A stretch of 64,000 nucleotides of DNA from Terriglobales bacterium (GTDB taxonomy: Bacteria; Acidobacteriota; Terriglobia; Terriglobales; Acidobacteriaceae), in assembly GCA_035487355.1 (NCBI GenBank), contig DATHMF010000116.1, positions 1 to 64,000 on the forward strand. The letters are read 5' to 3'. Positions 16,988 to 24,455 of this stretch are shown piece after piece. The position numbers and the translations under genes are program-made. Position 1 is the stretch's first letter. The number at the start of each line of letters is the position of its first letter. The notes under the pieces are model-generated. The model did no database searches, was not told where the DNA came from, and saw nothing but the letters and a program-made list of their open reading frames with translations.

Positions 16988-17685
16988 GCCAGATCAGATT
17001 GCCAGCAACCTGTATCGCTGAGTTAGCGTACGCCACACCAGGTGCTCGAGCAAGCAAGCTTCGACCTTATAAATATAGTAACCGGGGTGAAGGTGCAGGC
17101 CGCAGCGCCTACTACAAAGGAACAAGAGATACGGTACGAGAGTACCATCGCTCCCAAAACAATACTCGTGTGCTTCGTCAAGCTATCGAGAGACTCACTG
17201 CAATCGAGAATGACTTGAGCTTGCCAAGACAAACTCGTACTAAGGCCAGAAAGAATATCGAAGCCTTATATGCATACGAAGATTTATATGGGGCTCGCAA
17301 GTTTACCGTGATGCCAAACCATTTTCTGGCATTGGAGGTTGGTTCGGTCACAATTAAAGCACAACCGGACCTATGGGTTTCAGAAAATGGAACAGAGGTT
17401 CTAATAAAGATAGGAGTAGCTAAGAATAGGAGCGCTGACCAAGTGGATTTGCTGCTGCACCTGATAAGAAAAGCTGCAATAAAAACCGGTTATAAAATTC
17501 GTGCGAGAAATGTCGTCTATCTGAATACCAAGACAGGTGAAGAGGTAATATCGCATCGTCCTTTGAATTACTTTAATCGCACTATTGTGAATACTTGCCA
17601 CGCAATTAGCGGTGTTTGGCAGGATGTGCGTCCTCCTGTGCCACGTCAGCGACCAGTTACATCGCAAAATGTAAACTCCAAATGA
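16984..17685 (+). CDS. hypothetical protein with degenerate PD-(D/E)XK-like core
   Basis: 233 aa, overlapping the HNH gene by 4 bases. The N-terminal half is basic and polar. The C-terminal half has a beta-rich block, FLALEVGSVTIKAQPDLWVS then EVLIKIGVAKN, with Pro-Asp at 128-129 and Lys 142. A helix (VDLLLHLIRKAAIKTGYKI) and a strand pair (RNVVYLNTKTGEEV) follow. The order strand-PD-strand-K-helix-strand is that of PD-(D/E)XK nucleases, but the residue two before Lys is Leu instead of Glu/Asp, so it may be inactive or use a variant site. No family name is certain. Translational coupling to the HNH protein points to a joint function. Confidence 0.7.
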   Translation: MSQIRLPATCIAELAYATPGARASKLRPYKYSNRGEGAGRSAYYKGTRDTVREYHRSQNNTRVLRQAIERLTAIENDLSLPRQTRTKARKNIEALYAYEDLYGARKFTVMPNHFLALEVGSVTIKAQPDLWVSENGTEVLIKIGVAKNRSADQVDLLLHLIRKAAIKTGYKIRARNVVYLNTKTGEEVISHRPLNYFNRTIVNTCHAISGVWQDVRPPVPRQRPVTSQNVNSK

Positions 17686-17694
17686 GGGTGTCAC

Positions 17695-17925
17695 ATGACA
17701 AAGAATACGGGCAATGAGGAATCCACGAACGATTTGCAAAAGACAATGAAGGCTTTATTGTTAGTTCAGATTGGCGGTTGGAAGCAGCGGCAACAGGTCG
17801 AGTTACTAGACAGGGTGGGGTTTAGACAGACAGAGATCGCTCAACTATTAGGAACAACCGGAAATGCCGTGAGTGTTAGATTGGCCGAAATTAGAAGGGA
17901 AGCGAAGAGGGCTTGTAAAGGTTAA
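17695..17925 (+). CDS. small HTH protein 1 of 6
   Basis: 76 aa. A polar N-terminus is followed by a helix (KTMKALLLVQIGGWKQRQQVELL) and a helix-turn-helix, RVGFRQTEIAQLLGTTGNAV then SVRLAEIRREAKR, which resembles sigma-70 region 4. GAGGGTG stands just before the ATG, 9 bases after the preceding stop. It is the first of six consecutive small proteins with the same plan: one hydrophobic helix, then a Gly-x-x-x-x-E-I-A-x-x-L-G-type HTH and a basic tail. Likely a DNA-binding subunit; the target is unknown. Confidence 0.8.
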   Translation: MTKNTGNEESTNDLQKTMKALLLVQIGGWKQRQQVELLDRVGFRQTEIAQLLGTTGNAVSVRLAEIRREAKRACKG

Positions 17926-17940
17926 CAGAAGGGAGTGGCA

Positions 17941-18171
17941 ATGGCTAAGAAAAAGGAAGAAGCAACGGAGATATCCAATCCAATTCTCGATGAACTGCGC
18001 AAACTTGTGCGCCTAGCAGCGCTGTCGTTAACAAAGGGAAGAACCCAACGTGAACAAATCTACATGATGGCAGATGCTGGAATGAATAGAAATGAGATTG
18101 CAAGCTTGGTGGGAACGAGCGCTGGAACCGTTAGCGTGGAACTGTCGAATCGCAAAGATAAAAAGCGCTAG
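17941..18171 (+). CDS. small HTH protein 2 of 6
   Basis: 76 aa from ATG 17941 (AAGGGAG 6 bases upstream); an in-frame GTG 6 bases earlier overlaps that site and is less likely. A charged N-terminus (AKKKEEATE), a helix LDELRKLVRLAALSL, then the HTH AGMNRNEIASLVGTSAGTVS and a basic end KDKKR. It has the same layout as protein 1, but identity is confined to HTH core positions, so the copies are strongly diverged. Confidence 0.78.
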   Translation: MAKKKEEATEISNPILDELRKLVRLAALSLTKGRTQREQIYMMADAGMNRNEIASLVGTSAGTVSVELSNRKDKKR

Positions 18172-18201
18172 ATATTTAGGGGTGTGGAAAGGTCACCAAC
18201 T

Positions 18202-18429
18202 ATGAAGAAGAATAATTCCTCAAGTGATGAGTCTCAAGATACACAACTAAAGTACCTTGAATTAATTGCGGCTTTACTTCTTGAATCGCAGTATGAAGGA
18301 AATCAAACTCGTCAAATCGAGTTCCTTGTTAGACAGAACTTTACTTCGCAACAGATCGCAGGCCTTCTTGGGAAGGATCCAACTCAAGTTAGTAAAGACA
18401 TTTATAAAATCAAAAATCGGAAAAGCTAA
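18202..18429 (+). CDS. small HTH protein 3 of 6
   Basis: 75 aa from ATG 18202, chosen because AAAGG lies 9 bases upstream; a GTG at 18184 is in frame. Acidic-polar N-terminus, then LKYLELIAALLLESQ, QTRQIEFLVRQ and the HTH NFTSQQIAGLLGKDPTQVSK with a basic tail. The next gene starts 4 bases after its stop. The aliphatic helix before the HTH is shared by all six proteins and could mediate dimer or hetero-oligomer formation. Confidence 0.75.
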   Translation: MKKNNSSSDESQDTQLKYLELIAALLLESQYEGNQTRQIEFLVRQNFTSQQIAGLLGKDPTQVSKDIYKIKNRKS

Positions 18430-18433
18430 AGAT

Positions 18434-18592
18434 ATGCCTAACAACGATGACAAAACCAAAGATTTGCTTGAATCACTTCTGCTACTACAACTATACAATC
18501 TGGGAATATCCCAGGGGGCTATTGCCAAGTTCATGGGAAAAAGTAAAACATGGGTCAATGAGCGACTCGAAGGCCTTCCCAAGAAGCAATAA
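18434..18592 (+). CDS. small HTH protein 4 of 6 (shortest)
   Basis: 52 aa. ATG 18434 follows the previous stop after 4 bases (CTAAAGATATG). The sequence has the leucine-rich helix KDLLESLLLLQLYNLG followed directly by the HTH GISQGAIAKFMGKSKTWVNE and a short basic end. It lacks the middle helix segment (the QRxQ region) of the other five. It is too short for most automatic gene callers; the layout, position and codon pattern support it. Confidence 0.65.
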   Translation: MPNNDDKTKDLLESLLLLQLYNLGISQGAIAKFMGKSKTWVNERLEGLPKKQ

Positions 18593-18647
18593 CGAAATCT
18601 CTTGATTAATTTCCGCCCCGACGCACTCAATGCGAGATGAGGAAACG

Positions 18648-18914
18648 ATGCGAAAGAAGACTGGTCTTAGTGCTGAAGAGCTTTTGCAAGATGTTAACAA
18701 GAAACTTGATCAATTTTTGCGAGATGTTAATAAAAAACTTGATCAGCTTATTATGATTATTAGCATACAAGCATCAGGCGAAAGAAGCGTGACTGATAAC
18801 GCTCGGATGTTTAAGACTGCAGGTTTAGATAACGAAACCATTTCCGAAATCCTGGGCACAACGCCAGCGACAATACGCACGCTTACTTCTAATTTAAGGA
18901 AGAAAAAGAGATGA
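18648..18914 (+). CDS. small HTH protein 5 of 6 with duplicated helix
   Basis: 88 aa from ATG 18648 (GAGG about 6 bases upstream); an ATG at 18630 is also in frame. Residues 14-36 contain a duplicated unit, LLQDVNKKLDQ and FLRDVNKKLDQ, encoded by two nearly identical 33-base stretches, forming a longer coiled-coil-like helix. Then IMIISIQ, KTAGLDNETISEILGTTPAT and a basic tail NLRKKKR. It lies 55 bases after protein 4 and overlaps protein 6 by 4 bases. Confidence 0.75.
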   Translation: MRKKTGLSAEELLQDVNKKLDQFLRDVNKKLDQLIMIISIQASGERSVTDNARMFKTAGLDNETISEILGTTPATIRTLTSNLRKKKR

Positions 18915-19123
18915 CCGAAACAAGGGAAACTAGAGAAGAACGTTTGCTCGCAGTAATTTTGCTGCAACTGATGAAAGGCGCAACTCAAAAGGAGAAGGCG
19001 TTGCAACTTAGCATTGCCGGCTTTACGAATGTTGAGATAGCAGATCTTCTTGGAATGAAGGCGAACGTAGTCGCTCAAAGCGTTTACGACGCGAAGAAAG
19101 TCATGAAGTTCAAGAAGAAATAG
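18911..19123 (+). CDS. small HTH protein 6 of 6
   Basis: 70 aa. Its ATG overlaps the stop of protein 5 (ATGA), indicating translational coupling. Layout: charged start (TETRETREERL), helix LLAVILLQLMKGATQKEKAL, HTH IAGFTNVEIADLLGMKANVV, then a basic end KFKKK. The HEPN-like gene begins 3 bases after its stop. Confidence 0.78.
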   Translation: MTETRETREERLLAVILLQLMKGATQKEKALQLSIAGFTNVEIADLLGMKANVVAQSVYDAKKVMKFKKK

Positions 19124-19126
19124 CTT

Positions 19127-19639
19127 ATGCCTGTCCCTAAGGATTTCAGACGATTCAAGTATCAATCGGTACGCATCGATCGCTGTGGCAGGTCAATTGG
19201 CCGTAACTCTTATTGGAAGCTTTATGCTATAGAGAACTCCTGGAGAATCATCATCCATTCGGTCTTGTCAGTCCAAATCAGCCCGACGTGGTGGGCCGTT
19301 GCTGTCGGTCCGAAGAAGCAAAGGACCCTTACGAGCTTCCGAAATCAATATCTTAACAATCCCTTGCATGCATCACCTGGCCATCACGACATCTACTTAT
19401 TTTTTCTGAGTGATCTTACTAAGATGCTTGCCGATTACCGTAATTTGTTCATTACAGTTCTGTCTGATATAGATCAATGGATAGTTCGTCTGGAAACGAT
19501 ACGTCTTCCCAGAAATTTGGTCGGTCACATGAATTATCCAAATACCTATGACAGACAGAGAATTGACACCACTTATGCGTCGCTGCCTGGAGCTTTTGCA
19601 CAGCTAAATCAGAACGGAATAACGGTTCTGATTCCTTGA
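19127..19639 (+). CDS. HEPN-like protein (putative RNase)
   Basis: 170 aa. Largely helical after residue 25: NSYWKLYAIENSWRIIIHSVL (28-48), HHDIYLFFLSDLTKMLADY (86-104), LFITVLSDIDQWIVRLETI (107-125) and LPRNLVGHMNYPN. Arg 129 and His 134 form an Rx4H motif, the catalytic signature of HEPN RNases, and Glu 36/Arg 40 in helix 1 fit the usual conserved pair. HEPN proteins are common RNA-cutting effectors in defence and toxin systems. It is the last gene of the plus-strand operon, convergent with the nuclease gene ending 10 bases away. The family is assigned by motif and helix pattern only. Confidence 0.65.
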   Translation: MPVPKDFRRFKYQSVRIDRCGRSIGRNSYWKLYAIENSWRIIIHSVLSVQISPTWWAVAVGPKKQRTLTSFRNQYLNNPLHASPGHHDIYLFFLSDLTKMLADYRNLFITVLSDIDQWIVRLETIRLPRNLVGHMNYPNTYDRQRIDTTYASLPGAFAQLNQNGITVLIP

Positions 19640-19649
19640 AGACCAGGTT

Positions 19650-20429
19650 TTATCTGAGCTTGTTCGGTGGTACTGGATTAACGTCTACTACAATGGTTCG
19701 TATTGTGCCAGACGCTCTCGAAATTACTGCTGGTATAGCTTGTTTCTGATTTAGCTTGCGTACATCAAAGAAAACAAGCCAACCTTCTCGGCGGGCTCTG
19801 TTTCGCATGTAACTCTCCAATTGAGCTGGACCCGGAATGCCGCTGCCACTTAGCATCTTCAATTCAACAATGTGAACCAAGCCTGATGAGAAGGTCACGA
19901 GGACGTCAACAAAGCCAATGCCAGAAACTGCTTCACGAAGCAAGGAGCCTCTCCCTGCAAGTTTTGCCTTGGCAAAGACTCCGAGGAGTTCTTGACCATG
20001 TTTTTCGGGATGTTTTTTAAGCCGTCCTTTTGATCGAGACTCCCAAAAAGAATTTACCGCCTCCGCTTCGACGGTGTGCTTAAATTCATCAAGAAACTTA
20101 CGAATAGTGATGCGGGGAAGTACTGTTAGGCGCTTTCCGGAAGATTCAACCCTTTCCGCGACAGCCTTTGTGAGGAAGATCAGCCTTTTTTTGAACTTGG
20201 TGTCCAAGAGAGAAAGAATGTTTAGGCTGAATTCATCACGATTGATATTCGTGTTTCTACGATAGAAGGCCGTACGAATTCGTTTCATTGAAGCAAGAAA
20301 TTCGGCTACTGTCCTACCTGACCGCTCCTGGTCATAGAGCTTGGCCAAGGTAATGGCATACCGATCAGGATCACTAAGGCCGCGACTAACAAAGTAATCC
20401 TCGAGATATCCTTGGACTGCGAAAATCAT
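19650..20429 (-). CDS. PD-(D/E)XK nuclease family protein
   Basis: 259 aa. The N-terminal part is helical (residues 1-160). The C-terminal domain has the full nuclease set: Glu 166 in LLREAVSG, Asp 175 in GFVDVLVTF, ELK (Glu 189, Lys 191) in HIVELKMLSG and a RecB-type QxxxY (Gln 203, Tyr 207) in PAQLESYM, then WLVFFDVRKL. It should cut DNA using a divalent metal. Its gene starts 14 bases after the stop of the winged-helix regulator, and they probably form a two-gene unit. The ATG is the first codon of the frame (MIFAVQGYLED). The helical N-terminus may bind a partner. Confidence 0.75.
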   Translation of the reverse strand: MIFAVQGYLEDYFVSRGLSDPDRYAITLAKLYDQERSGRTVAEFLASMKRIRTAFYRRNTNINRDEFSLNILSLLDTKFKKRLIFLTKAVAERVESSGKRLTVLPRITIRKFLDEFKHTVEAEAVNSFWESRSKGRLKKHPEKHGQELLGVFAKAKLAGRGSLLREAVSGIGFVDVLVTFSSGLVHIVELKMLSGSGIPGPAQLESYMRNRARREGWLVFFDVRKLNQKQAIPAVISRASGTIRTIVVDVNPVPPNKLR

Positions 20430-20443
20430 GTCGGTATCACAGA

Positions 20444-20884
20444 CTATCTCTTCTTCTTTGTTGCCTGGTTAGTGTGTCCGTCAGGCCTAAGATTGTATTC
20501 TTTGCAAAGATATCTAGTGATTTGAAGAGTGCGATCAATCGGTTTTTTTGCCCATATATCGCGTCTACCGGTGGCATCCACAATTTCTAGAAGCCCCTCT
20601 TCTTTAAGTATGCGTAGCTCCCGACTTACATTTGGTTGCTTCATTCCCAGGTGCTGAGCAATTTGAATAACACCTCTATTCCCATTGGCAGCGAGATAAA
20701 TCTGCGCTCTGCGCTTGCCGTGCCTGAAAATCTTTTTAACGGTCTCAGCGTGCTTACCGGCCTCTGCACGTAGCGCAAATGCATTCGTTTCATCAATTGA
20801 CTCTACCTTATTTTCGATATGAGCGAGGCGGCTGAGTATCTGTTGGTAGGACTCTTCTCTTATATCTCGTTTTTGGTTCTTCAT
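20444..20884 (-). CDS. winged-helix transcriptional regulator
   Basis: 146 aa from ATG 20884; the frame extends upstream into a repeat, which is not used. The N-terminal 50 residues form a coiled helix (SYQQILSRLAHIENKVESI). Then an ArsR/MarR-like winged helix: RRAQIYLAANGNRGVIQIAQ, LGMKQPNVSRELRILKEEGL and a wing LEIVDATGRRDIWAKKP. No metal-binding cysteines are seen. The gene is followed by the PD-(D/E)XK nuclease. Two direct TGAACCTAAA repeats 30-51 bases upstream of its start could be an autoregulatory operator. Confidence 0.75.
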   Translation of the reverse strand: MKNQKRDIREESYQQILSRLAHIENKVESIDETNAFALRAEAGKHAETVKKIFRHGKRRAQIYLAANGNRGVIQIAQHLGMKQPNVSRELRILKEEGLLEIVDATGRRDIWAKKPIDRTLQITRYLCKEYNLRPDGHTNQATKKKR

Positions 20885-20913
20885 TTCTTCTTTGGTCTCT
20901 TTCTCATCTATGC

Positions 20914-20935
20914 TGAACCTAAAGTTGAACCTAAA
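20914..20935. promoter_or_regulatory. direct repeats upstream of the winged-helix gene
   Basis: TGAACCTAAA occurs at 20914-20923 and 20926-20935 with a 12-base period. The position just upstream of a regulator gene suggests an operator. Read on the gene's strand the units are TTTAGGTTCA. Confidence 0.4.
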
Positions 20936-21016
20936 ACTGCAATGAGGTAGGAAGTGCCGTTCTTTCTTAGCATAACAACGCCTTCTAAGAAGTCCAAGAC
21001 CGAAGTGGGGAACGTC

Positions 21017-21084
21017 CGTGGGCAAGATGCCCACGGGACAGCCGGCGGGACGCCGGCGCTACAACACAGCCGAGGACGGCTGTG
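21017..21084. repeat. compound REP-like element with three hairpins, family A
   Basis: Three adjacent perfect stem-loops: CGTGGGCAAGATGCCCACG (21017-21035), GCCGGCG/CGCCGGC around GGA (21041-21057), and CACAGCCG/CGGCTGTG around AGGA (21065-21084). The first two units recur in the same order at 33026-33070. The element sits between ftsK and the island, at its right border. Confidence 0.75.
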
Positions 21085-21140
21085 CCACACAATCTTCTTC
21101 CTGCTAACGGCTAAAAGCTAAGAGCCAAGGGCTTAAGAGC

Positions 21141-23561
21141 TTATCTCAACGCCTCTTCCACCTCAGACAGCCAATCCGGGCGCTTGAGTATCTCGCGGGG
21201 CTTCGGTCCATCTGCGGGGCCTACGATGCCTTCTCTTTCCATCAGGTCTATCAGGTGCGCGGCGCGGCCGTAGCCTATGCGCAGGCGGCGTTGCAGCAGG
21301 GAAGTGGACGCCTTGCCGAAGTCCAGGACCAGGCGAACGGCATCTTCGAAGAGTTCGTCGTGTTCGGCCTCGCCGCCGGCATCATCGCCGCCAGATTCTC
21401 CGCGCTCGCTGTCTTCTTTGAGGGCCTCCAGGAATTTCTGCTCATACTGGGCGGTGCCTTGAGCGCGCCACGACTCCACGACCAGGGCAATTTCTTTTTC
21501 TGTAACAAATGGGGCGTGCAGCCGCAGCACGCGCGAGGTGCCGGCGGGGAGATAGAGCAAATCGCCGCGTCCCAGCAGAGATTCGGCGCCGTTGGCATCG
21601 AGAATGGTGCGCGAGTCAACCTTGGTGGCCACGCGGAACGAAACCCGGGCGGGGAAGTTAGCTTTGATCAATCCTGTGATTACATCCACCGAGGGCCGCT
21701 GCGTCGCCAGGATCAAGTGGATCCCGACTGCACGCGCCATCTGCGCCAGGCGGGTGATGGATTCCTCCACATTCGAGCCATCGAGCATCATCAGGTCGGC
21801 CAATTCGTCGATGATGATCACGATGTAGGGAATGGGTTTGTGTTCGGTCTCGCCTTCTTCAAACAGGCTGAGCGAGCCGCCGCTGTCAAAGAGCTTGTTG
21901 TATTGCTCGATGTTGCGGACGCCTTTTTCCGCCAGCAGCTTCAACCGGCGCTCCATCTCGCGGACGGCATTGCGCAGCGCGTTGCTGGCCAGCTTGGGCT
22001 CGGTAATGATGGGCGTATAAAGATGGGGAACGCCCTCGTAGTTGCCTAGCTCCAGGCGCTTGGGGTCAACCAGGATCAGGCGCACCTGCTCGGGCGTGGA
22101 CTTGTACAGGATCGACATGATCATGGCGTTGATGGCCACGCTCTTGCCCGTGCCCGTTGAACCGGCAATGAGCAGATGCGGCATGGAGGCAAGATCGGCG
22201 GTCACAATGCGTCCGTTGATATCTTTGCCCATGGCCAGCGTGAGCTTCGATTTCAAGCCGATAAACTCGGGCGACTCGATCACCTCGCGCAACCAGATGG
22301 TCTCGCGCTCCCGATTTGGGACCTGGATGCCGACCGTTGCCTTGCCCGGCATACGCTCAATGAGAATGCTTTCCGCGCGCAGGCCCAGGCAGAGGTCTTC
22401 GGCCATGCCGGTGATGCGGTTGTATTTGATTCCGGCTTCAGGCTTGAATTCGTAAGTCGTAACTACCGGGCCGGGATTGATATGGGTGATCTGTCCGGTG
22501 ATGTCGAATTCGCCGAACTTGTCGAGCAGGTCCTGGGCCAGCCCTTTCAGCTCGTTTTCATCAATGGCATGCTGCTCATCCGGACGATGCAGCAGGGAAC
22601 TGGCCGGGAGCTTGAAGCCTCCGGCGATCTTAGGCATAGTGGTCTTAGGCTTATTGTCACTGTCGGCGCGCTTGCCGACTTCCAAAGAGTCCATGGCCCA
22701 TTCGTGGGCTGGCGCAGGCTTGGAAGGAATAGCCGGTGCGGCCACACTTTTGAAGGCGGCAATTCCTGTGGTTGAACTCATCCTGCTGGCGGTCTCCTCG
22801 GCTACGCGCTCCACACCGGTTTTTGGGAATTCAACCGGCGCCGGAGCAGCCACAAACGGGGCCCGGCGGGCGGATACAACCTGGGTGGTAACCGCAGGTT
22901 TGCTGGTACGCCGCTTTTCCAGCTCACGCTGTTCGCGCGCCTTGGCACGCCCTGCGCGCCAATCCACAAAGCGGTTCCAGGCGGCAATAACGAAGGCAAA
23001 GCGGGTTTGCATCCAGACGCGCGCGCCGCTGAGGGAAAATGCAGTCGTCAGGTAAAGAGCAACAGAGATAACGCTGGCACACAAAATATATGCACCGGCA
23101 ATATTAAAGTAACGGATAAAAATGTCGGCAACGATGCGTCCTGCCAGGCCCTCGACAGGAACAGCCTGCAGCCAGCGCAAATGCCAGGGCAACAAGCCCA
23201 GCAACGCCGGAACAAAGACCATCAGAGTGCTGCAGCCTACCAGCTTGGCAATGGGAGAGGTAACTTCTCTGGATTTAAACCAGCGCATGCCCAGGAATCC
23301 CAGCATCAGTGGGAGCAGGAATACGGTAATTCCTTCTGCTTGTAAGAACAGGTCGCTGGTCAGTGCGCCTGCCATTCCAATCAAGTTTCTCGCCGGACGC
23401 GCAGTCAGTGTAGACGCGGCGGTGTTTAACGACGGATCAGCAGGGGAATACGAGGCTAATGCGAGGAAAAGGAGGACCGCGGCAGCAAACAACAACAATC
23501 CCACCAGCTCATTCAGCCGGCGGTTCTTGGTCGGCACAAAGGCACGAACGATAATTTTCAT
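21141..23561 (-). CDS. ftsK: DNA translocase FtsK
   Basis: 806 aa, the short FtsK/SpoIIIE form. Four to five membrane segments lie in residues 20-175. A linker of about 170 residues is followed by the motor: Walker A GSTGTGKSVAINAM (about 460-475), Walker B IIIDELADLMM and the ATQRPSVDVITGLIKANFP segment. The C-terminal gamma winged helix (EDAVRLVLDFGKASTSLLQR) recognises chromosome-orienting sequences. FtsK pumps DNA through the septum and activates dimer resolution. ATG 23561 begins MKIIVRAFVP. It is 39 bases downstream of uppP in the same direction. Confidence 0.97.
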   Translation of the reverse strand: MKIIVRAFVPTKNRRLNELVGLLLFAAAVLLFLALASYSPADPSLNTAASTLTARPARNLIGMAGALTSDLFLQAEGITVFLLPLMLGFLGMRWFKSREVTSPIAKLVGCSTLMVFVPALLGLLPWHLRWLQAVPVEGLAGRIVADIFIRYFNIAGAYILCASVISVALYLTTAFSLSGARVWMQTRFAFVIAAWNRFVDWRAGRAKAREQRELEKRRTSKPAVTTQVVSARRAPFVAAPAPVEFPKTGVERVAEETASRMSSTTGIAAFKSVAAPAIPSKPAPAHEWAMDSLEVGKRADSDNKPKTTMPKIAGGFKLPASSLLHRPDEQHAIDENELKGLAQDLLDKFGEFDITGQITHINPGPVVTTYEFKPEAGIKYNRITGMAEDLCLGLRAESILIERMPGKATVGIQVPNRERETIWLREVIESPEFIGLKSKLTLAMGKDINGRIVTADLASMPHLLIAGSTGTGKSVAINAMIMSILYKSTPEQVRLILVDPKRLELGNYEGVPHLYTPIITEPKLASNALRNAVREMERRLKLLAEKGVRNIEQYNKLFDSGGSLSLFEEGETEHKPIPYIVIIIDELADLMMLDGSNVEESITRLAQMARAVGIHLILATQRPSVDVITGLIKANFPARVSFRVATKVDSRTILDANGAESLLGRGDLLYLPAGTSRVLRLHAPFVTEKEIALVVESWRAQGTAQYEQKFLEALKEDSERGESGGDDAGGEAEHDELFEDAVRLVLDFGKASTSLLQRRLRIGYGRAAHLIDLMEREGIVGPADGPKPREILKRPDWLSEVEEALR

Positions 23562-23600
23562 TTAGGCGAAAGCACTTAGAGCCGATGCCAGTTATGGCGA

Positions 23601-24455
23601 TCAGCCAAAGTACCCGCGGAAAACCAGAGCTAGAACAATTATGCCAAAAATAATGCGATAAACAATGAAAATCTTCAAAGTACGGGTGCGAAGGTAACGT
23701 ATAAACCCCGCGATGGTAATGTACCCCACCACCGCCGAAACCGCCGTTCCTACGATAAATGCCTGCTTCATGTCGGCCGGAATTCCCGTGTGGCGCAGAT
23801 GAATGGCATTGAGCACGCAAGCGCCGGCGATGATGGGCGTAGCCAGCAGGAAGCTGAAGCGCGCGGCGGCGTCACGTGTCATTCCACGGAACAGGCCGGC
23901 GGCGATGGTAGAGCCCGAACGCGAGACTCCGGGGACAATCGCTGCCGCCTGGGCAATGCCTACAGTCAGAGCGTCTGCCACGCCGGTCTGGGATAGGCTC
24001 TTACGGTAGCTTCCGGCTTTCTCAGCCCACCACATGATCAATGCGACCACGATCATCATGGATGCCACCAGCGCGGGCTGGCGAAAGGTTTCTTCGGCTT
24101 GTTTCTCAAACAGCTTGCCAATAATCGCGCCTGGGACCGTTCCCAGCACCAGCAGCCAGAGCAACCAACGCTGTTGCCGCAGCTCTTCCGGTGAAAGCGG
24201 GCTGGTATCACCAGAGGCGTCGTCAATTCTGACGTTGGCGCCGAAGGCAGCGCGCAGGATGCGTATCCACAGGCCGGCGAAATAAATGAGCACGGCAACC
24301 AGCGTTCCGGCGTGCAGTGCTACATCAAAGGCCAGGCCAGGATCAGACCAGTGCAGCAGGTCGCGCACCAGGATGAGATGACCTGAGCTGGAAACCGGTA
24401 AAAATTCTGTGAGACCCTGAACGATTCCGAGGACGATTGCCTGATAGAGGGGCAC
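23601..24455 (-). CDS. uppP: undecaprenyl-diphosphatase
   Basis: 284 aa with about eight membrane segments. It dephosphorylates undecaprenyl diphosphate to recycle the lipid carrier for peptidoglycan and O-antigen. The two BacA/UppP motifs are present: GLTEFLPVSSSGHLIL (15-30, with the catalytic Glu and Ser/His) and PGVSRSGSTIAAGLFRG (about 170-186). The start is GTG 24455, which shares one base with the stop codon of the upstream gene (TAGTG), so the two are translationally coupled. Confidence 0.96.
   Translation of the reverse strand: MPLYQAIVLGIVQGLTEFLPVSSSGHLILVRDLLHWSDPGLAFDVALHAGTLVAVLIYFAGLWIRILRAAFGANVRIDDASGDTSPLSPEELRQQRWLLWLLVLGTVPGAIIGKLFEKQAEETFRQPALVASMMIVVALIMWWAEKAGSYRKSLSQTGVADALTVGIAQAAAIVPGVSRSGSTIAAGLFRGMTRDAAARFSFLLATPIIAGACVLNAIHLRHTGIPADMKQAFIVGTAVSAVVGYITIAGFIRYLRTRTLKIFIVYRIIFGIIVLALVFRGYFG

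Noticed and set aside
17695-19123. Toxin-antitoxin modules made of HTH pairs
   Set aside because: Six similar HTH proteins in a row without alternating toxins do not fit antitoxin-toxin pairing; only the HEPN gene could be a toxin.
21255-22775. Two long plus-strand frames (264 and 199 residues) across ftsK
   Set aside because: Antisense shadows of the FtsK motor region; composition reflects its codon bias.
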